DNA from: Scatosoma sp045588185
Lineage (GTDB): Bacteria > Bacillota > Clostridia > Christensenellales > Borkfalkiaceae
Assembly: GCA_045588185.1 (NCBI GenBank)
Contig: JAZNDR010000051.1
Span: 43,549 to 107,548 of the forward strand
DNA: 64,000 nt
Reading direction: 5' to 3'
The notes under the pieces are model-generated. The model saw only the letters and a program-made list of their open reading frames with translations, was not told where the DNA came from and did not search any database. Numbering within the stretch: position 1 is the first letter of the stretch; the number at the start of each line of letters is the position of its first letter. Below are positions 60,600 through 64,000 of this stretch, one piece after another. A program made the position numbers and the translations under genes.

Positions 60600-61121
60600 T
60601 TACGCTTTCACAGGTTGCGGGTATTCCTCGCCAAATGTTTCCGCCGTAACCTTTTTCATCTTCTGTTCTTCATAGGGACGGTCGCTCCAATCAGTTTTGG
60701 TTTCCGCGATAGCGTCAACCGTTTCCATTCCCTCTATCACTTTCCCAAACGCCGCATACTGCCCGTCGAGGTAGTCAGCATCGTCGTGCATTACGAAAAA
60801 CTGCGAGCCCGCCGAATCGGGATGTTGCGCACGCGCCATAGAAAGCACTCCGCGCACGTGCGCGATATCGTTTTGTTTAAAACCGTTAGAGGAAAACTCC
60901 CCTTTGATATGATAACCGGGACCGCCCATGCCCGTGCCGTTGGGATCGCCGCCTTGAATCATAAAGCCCGCAATCACGCGGTGAAAAATAATGCCGTCGT
61001 AAAAGCCCTTTTGTACAAGCGATAAAAAGTTGTTTACCGTGTTTGGTGCTTTTTCGGGATAAAGCTCTGCTTTAAAGGTTTTGCCGTTTTCCATTTCAAA
61101 CGTAATAATAGGATTTTTCAT
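60600..61121 (-). CDS. ppiB: Peptidyl-prolyl cis-trans isomerase, cyclophilin type
   Basis: 173 residues: FHRVIAGFMIQGGDPNGTGMGGPGY, GVLSMARAQHPDSAGSQFFVMH, and YAAFGKVIEGMETVDAIA are the cyclophilin core. No signal peptide, so cytosolic. Between comEB and purB with gaps of 15 to 22 bases. Confidence 0.94.
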   Translation of the reverse strand: MKNPIITFEMENGKTFKAELYPEKAPNTVNNFLSLVQKGFYDGIIFHRVIAGFMIQGGDPNGTGMGGPGYHIKGEFSSNGFKQNDIAHVRGVLSMARAQHPDSAGSQFFVMHDDADYLDGQYAAFGKVIEGMETVDAIAETKTDWSDRPYEEQKMKKVTAETFGEEYPQPVKA

Positions 61122-61143
61122 AACTCTCTTTCCTTAATTTAAA

Positions 61144-61602
61144 TTATTCTTCGTATTTTTCCACTTTGACTTTTGCTTCGTCGAAAAGCTGCATGGAGAA
61201 TTCATCGGGATATCCGTTCTTATATACAACGCGGGTAATACCTGCGTTAATTATCATTTTCGCACAGATAACGCATGGTTGGTGAGTGCAGTACAGCGTT
61301 GCGCCACTGATATTGATACCGTATTTCGCCGCTTGAATAATCGCGTTTTGTTCCGCGTGCACGGCAAAACAAAGCTCGTGTTTCGTACCGCTTGGAATAT
61401 TGAGTTTTCTACGTAAACATTCGCCTTTTTCCTCACAGCTTTTAATTCCTGCGGGCGCGCCGTTATACCCTGTCGTCATTACGCGTTTATCTTTGACGAT
61501 TACCGCGCCGACGTGGCGGTTTTCCTGATAGCAGCTTGACCAAGAAGCTACCGTTTCGGTAAGTTGCATAAATCGGCGATCCCATTTATCCATCTGTGCC
61601 AT
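61144..61602 (-). CDS. comEB: dCMP deaminase (ComEB-like)
   Basis: 152 residues: zinc-binding HAEQNAI (catalytic Glu) and CTHQPCVICAKMI motifs of the cytidine/deoxycytidylate deaminase family, plus GYNGAPAGIKSCEEKGECLR. Deaminates dCMP to dUMP for dTTP supply. First gene of a unit that runs on to ppiB and purB. Confidence 0.92.
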   Translation of the reverse strand: MAQMDKWDRRFMQLTETVASWSSCYQENRHVGAVIVKDKRVMTTGYNGAPAGIKSCEEKGECLRRKLNIPSGTKHELCFAVHAEQNAIIQAAKYGINISGATLYCTHQPCVICAKMIINAGITRVVYKNGYPDEFSMQLFDEAKVKVEKYEE

Positions 61603-61638
61603 TGAAAATTCTCCTTATATCATTTGTGTCCATTATCC

Positions 61639-61667
61639 ATTATACCACGCTTTTTTTGAAAAATCAA
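61639..61667 (-). promoter_or_regulatory. Promoter of comEB-ppiB-purB unit
   Basis: On - : TTGATT, 17-bp spacer, TATAAT; AAGGAG lies before the comEB ATG. Confidence 0.8.
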
Positions 61668-61740
61668 TCCTTTGAAACGCGTTTTTTATTTCAAGTTTCT
61701 TTTAATAAAAAAAATTCGCCAGTTTTTTCCTTTTTTCTGT

Positions 61741-61768
61741 TTGACTTTGACTAAAAACTGTTTATAAT
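61741..61768 (+). promoter_or_regulatory. groESL promoter
   Basis: TTGACT (61741-61746), 16-bp spacer, TATAAT (61763-61768). The leader carries a CGGCGT / ACGCCG hairpin. No CIRCE element (TTAGCACTC-N9-GAGTGCTAA) is visible. Confidence 0.8.
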
Positions 61769-61823
61769 ATAACCGTATAAAAAATTACGGCGTATAAAAA
61801 CGCCGATCTTAGGAGGATATTTT

Positions 61824-62111
61824 ATGAACATCAAACCCTTATTCGACAAAGTAGTCGTAGAAAGCGTTACGGTAGAAGAAAAAACCAAAAGCGGCTTTTT
61901 CCTGCCTACGTCCGCTCAGGAAAAGCCCCAAACCTGCCAAGTAGTTGCAGTCGGCCCCGGCGGCGTTATCGACGGTAAAGAAATCGTCATGCAGGTCAAG
62001 GTTGGCGATAAAGTGCTTTGCTCCAACTATGCAGGTTCTAATTTCAAAGTAGACGGCAAGGAATTTACTATCCTTAAGCAAAGCGACATTCTCGCTATCG
62101 TAGAAGACTAA
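61824..62111 (+). CDS. groES: Co-chaperonin GroES
   Basis: 95 residues: IKPLFDKVVVESVTVEEKTKSGFFLPTSA, VGPGG, VGDKVLCSNYAGSNFKVDGKEFTILKQSDILA. The flexible mobile loop (about 17-32) is intact. AGGAGG precedes the ATG. Lid of the GroEL folding chamber. Confidence 0.96.
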   Translation: MNIKPLFDKVVVESVTVEEKTKSGFFLPTSAQEKPQTCQVVAVGPGGVIDGKEIVMQVKVGDKVLCSNYAGSNFKVDGKEFTILKQSDILAIVED

Positions 62112-62140
62112 ATTAAGACAATAAAGGAGATTTATAGATT

Positions 62141-63769
62141 ATGGCTAAACAAATTAAATACGGAGAAGAAGCAAGAAAGGCACTGGAAGAAGGCGTAAAC
62201 GTTCTTGCTGATACGGTTAAAATTACGCTCGGTCCTAAGGGAAGAAACGTCGTTCTCGACAGAAAATTCGGGGCTCCCCTCATTACCAACGACGGTGTTA
62301 CGATTGCGAAAGAAATCGAACTTAAAGACCCGTTTGAAAATATGGGCGCACAGCTCGTAAAAGAAGTATCTACCAAAACGAACGACGTTGCGGGCGACGG
62401 TACGACGACCGCTGTCGTTTTGGCGCAGGCTATCGTTCGTGAGGGTTTGAAAAACCTTGCGGCGGGCGCAAACCCTATTATTTTAAAAGACGGTATTAAA
62501 AAAGCAGTTGAAACTGCCGTAACGCATCTCAAAGGCATTTCTAAATCGGTAGAGAGCCCTAAGGCAATCGAACAAGTTGCTTCTATTTCCGCAGGCGACC
62601 CCGAAGTTGGTGCGCTTATCGCAAAAGCAATGGAAATCGTTGGCAAAGACGGCGTTATCACCGTTGAAGAAGGCAAATCTATGCACACGGAGCTCAATAC
62701 CGTTGAAGGTATGCAATTCGACCGTGGTTACGCTTCCGCTTACATGGTAACGAACACGGATAAAATGGAAGCTGTCCTTGAAAATCCGTATATCCTTATT
62801 ACGGACAAGAAAATTTCCAGCTTACAAGAGATTCTTCCCGTTATCGAACCCCTTGCTCAACAGGGCGCAAAGCTCCTTATTATCGCTGAGGACGTAGAAG
62901 GCGACGCACTTGCAGCGCTTATCGTAAATAAATTGAAAGGCGTATTTAATTCCGTTGCCGTAAAAGCGCCTGGCTTTGGCGATAGAAGAAAAGAAATGCT
63001 CCGCGATATCGCAACTTTAACAGGTGGCGAAGTCATCTCTTCCGACCTCGGTCTTGAATTTAAAGACGTTTCCCTTGATATGCTTGGCCGTGCTTCTACC
63101 GTTCGCGTAGACAAAGAAAATACGACGATCGTCGGCGGTGAAGGCGACGCGGAATCCATCAAAGCGCGCATCGCTTCCATTAAATCACAAATCGCAGAAA
63201 CCACTTCCGATTACGATAGAGAAAAATTGCAAGAACGCCTTGCAAAGCTCGCAGGCGGCGTAGCAGTAATCAGCGTTGGCGCGGCAACCGAAGTAGAAAT
63301 GAAAGAAAAGAAGCTTCGTATCGACGACGCTCTTGCGGCAACGAGAGCAGCTGTTGAAGAAGGCTACGTTCCCGGTGGTGGCAGCGCACTCCTCTCGGCT
63401 ATTCCTGCCGTTAAAAAGCTTGTTGCATCTCTTAACGGCGATGAAAAGACGGGCGCGGCAATCGTATTGAAAGCGATTGAAGAACCTATTAGACAAATCG
63501 CAAGAAACGCTGGTTTGGACGGATCGGTTATTGTCGATAAAGTGCTCTCGTCTAAGAAAGCAAACTACGGCTTTGACGCATTGAATAATAAATATTGCGA
63601 TATGGTAGAATGTGGCATTATCGACCCGACAAAGGTTACCCGTTCCGTATTGCAAAACGCGGCGTCCGTTGCTTCCACGCTCCTTACGACGGAAAGCATT
63701 GTAACGGATATTCCCACTCCCCCTGCACCCGTTGCACCCGCAGGCGGCGACATGGGCGGTATGTATTAA
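62141..63769 (+). CDS. groEL: Chaperonin GroEL
   Basis: 542 residues: KITLGPKGRNVVLDRKFGAP, AGDGTTTAVVLAQAI (ATP motif), VEEGYVPGGGSALLSAI, and a short PPAPVAPAGGDMGGMY tail. Forms the 14-mer folding chamber with GroES. 29 bases after groES. Confidence 0.97.
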   Translation: MAKQIKYGEEARKALEEGVNVLADTVKITLGPKGRNVVLDRKFGAPLITNDGVTIAKEIELKDPFENMGAQLVKEVSTKTNDVAGDGTTTAVVLAQAIVREGLKNLAAGANPIILKDGIKKAVETAVTHLKGISKSVESPKAIEQVASISAGDPEVGALIAKAMEIVGKDGVITVEEGKSMHTELNTVEGMQFDRGYASAYMVTNTDKMEAVLENPYILITDKKISSLQEILPVIEPLAQQGAKLLIIAEDVEGDALAALIVNKLKGVFNSVAVKAPGFGDRRKEMLRDIATLTGGEVISSDLGLEFKDVSLDMLGRASTVRVDKENTTIVGGEGDAESIKARIASIKSQIAETTSDYDREKLQERLAKLAGGVAVISVGAATEVEMKEKKLRIDDALAATRAAVEEGYVPGGGSALLSAIPAVKKLVASLNGDEKTGAAIVLKAIEEPIRQIARNAGLDGSVIVDKVLSSKKANYGFDALNNKYCDMVECGIIDPTKVTRSVLQNAASVASTLLTTESIVTDIPTPPAPVAPAGGDMGGMY

Positions 63770-63796
63770 GCTTTTTCTAAAAACCTCCTATTATAA

Positions 63797-63829
63797 AAGA
63801 ACGACTATTTCGCGTAGCCGTTCTTTTTA
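63797..63829 (+). terminator. groESL terminator
   Basis: Stem AAGAACG-CTA / TAG-CGTTCTT followed by TTTTAAT. Confidence 0.8.
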
Positions 63830-63878
63830 ATGTGTTACACGGAAACGCCCACGCCCATAAAGCCTGGCGTTTCTGTAT

Positions 63879-63924
63879 AAAGCAACCGATTTTTAACGTT
63901 TGTTCGTTAAAAATCGGTTGCTTT
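63879..63924. repeat. 20-bp perfect inverted repeat at the tRNA-Thr 3' end
   Basis: Arms 63879-63898 / 63905-63924, 6-nt loop TTTGTT. On - it forms a hairpin directly after the tRNA; the stem itself holds the T-run, so it may be the tRNA terminator. Confidence 0.8.
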
Positions 63925-63999
63925 GGAGCTACTGGCCGGACTTGAACCGGCGACCTGCTGATTACGAATCAGCTGCTCTACCGACTGAGCCACAGTAGC
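63924..63999 (-). tRNA. trnT: tRNA-Thr (anticodon CGT)
   Basis: 76 nt with encoded CCA. Acceptor GCTACTG / CAGTAGC, D-loop TCAGTCGGTAGAGCA, anticodon arm CTGAT-TCGTAAT-ATCAG with anticodon CGT (reads ACG), T-arm GCCGGTTCAAGTCCGGC. Complete within the window. Confidence 0.95.
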
Positions 64000-64000
64000 A

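Noticed and set aside
61734..61753. Tandem TTTGAC resembling a CtsR box
   Set aside because: CtsR heptads are spaced three bases apart; here the repeat offset is six.
63841..63880. GAAACGCC/GGCGTTTC inverted pair after the groEL terminator
   Set aside because: Only 8 bp with a long loop and no link to a gene; left unannotated.

Overview
The window comes from a low-GC, endospore-forming Firmicute of the Clostridia type. The evidence is a complete spoIIIAA-AH operon, spoIVB, ytfJ/gerW, an IspH-S1 fusion protein, lysA, scpAB, a clostridial glgBCDAP glycogen cluster and consensus sigma-A promoters. No rRNA genes or CRISPR arrays were seen; one tRNA-Thr lies at the right edge.

Layout. (1) 1-24.5 kb, almost all on the + strand: ispH-S1 (5' truncated by the window edge), htpG, spoIIIAA-AH, an Asp23 protein, nusB, folD, ispA, dxs, tlyA, nadK, argR, recN, spoIVB, dacF, lysA, scpA-scpB, the ytfI/ytfJ pair, a second D,D-carboxypeptidase and rluB. 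(2) 24.5-27.8 kb: lexA with a probable LexA box, a Cys-rich 64-residue protein, hflX and a 355-residue Xer-type tyrosine recombinase. (3) 28.03-39.73 kb: an 11.7 kb inovirus-like (filamentous phage) prophage without its own integrase. (4) 39.8-61.6 kb, almost all on the - strand: a GH13 amylase, glgP, glgA, glgD, glgC, glgB, coaE, polA, an N-acetylhexosamine-kinase-like gene with a divergent AraC regulator, an ABC exporter, an S26 peptidase, a PqqD-like protein, an HPr-kinase-like protein, purB, ppiB and comEB. (5) groES-groEL on + and tRNA-Thr on -.

The strand switch (+ to the left, - to the right), together with a single-recombinase-type xer gene beside a 38-bp perfect palindrome (16-bp arms, 6-bp centre), suggests that this is the chromosome terminus and that the prophage sits in dif or a dif-like site. 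Recombination between the two TACAGC cores would release an 11,702-bp circle.

In circular form the phage reads: Rep (HUH endonuclease plus SF3 helicase), small-RNA/toxin-like loci, a divergent repressor switch, an ssDNA-binding-like protein, a run of membrane and secreted structural candidates, then Zot/pI ATPase, an orphan methyltransferase-like gene and a hairpin/iteron origin. This is the module order of filamentous phages. The attachment site falls between the structural genes and zot, so integration separates the assembly ATPase from the late operon. The phage region also holds two compact loci that look like type I toxin-antitoxin units, and a zinc-ribbon PD-(D/E)XK nuclease-like gene.
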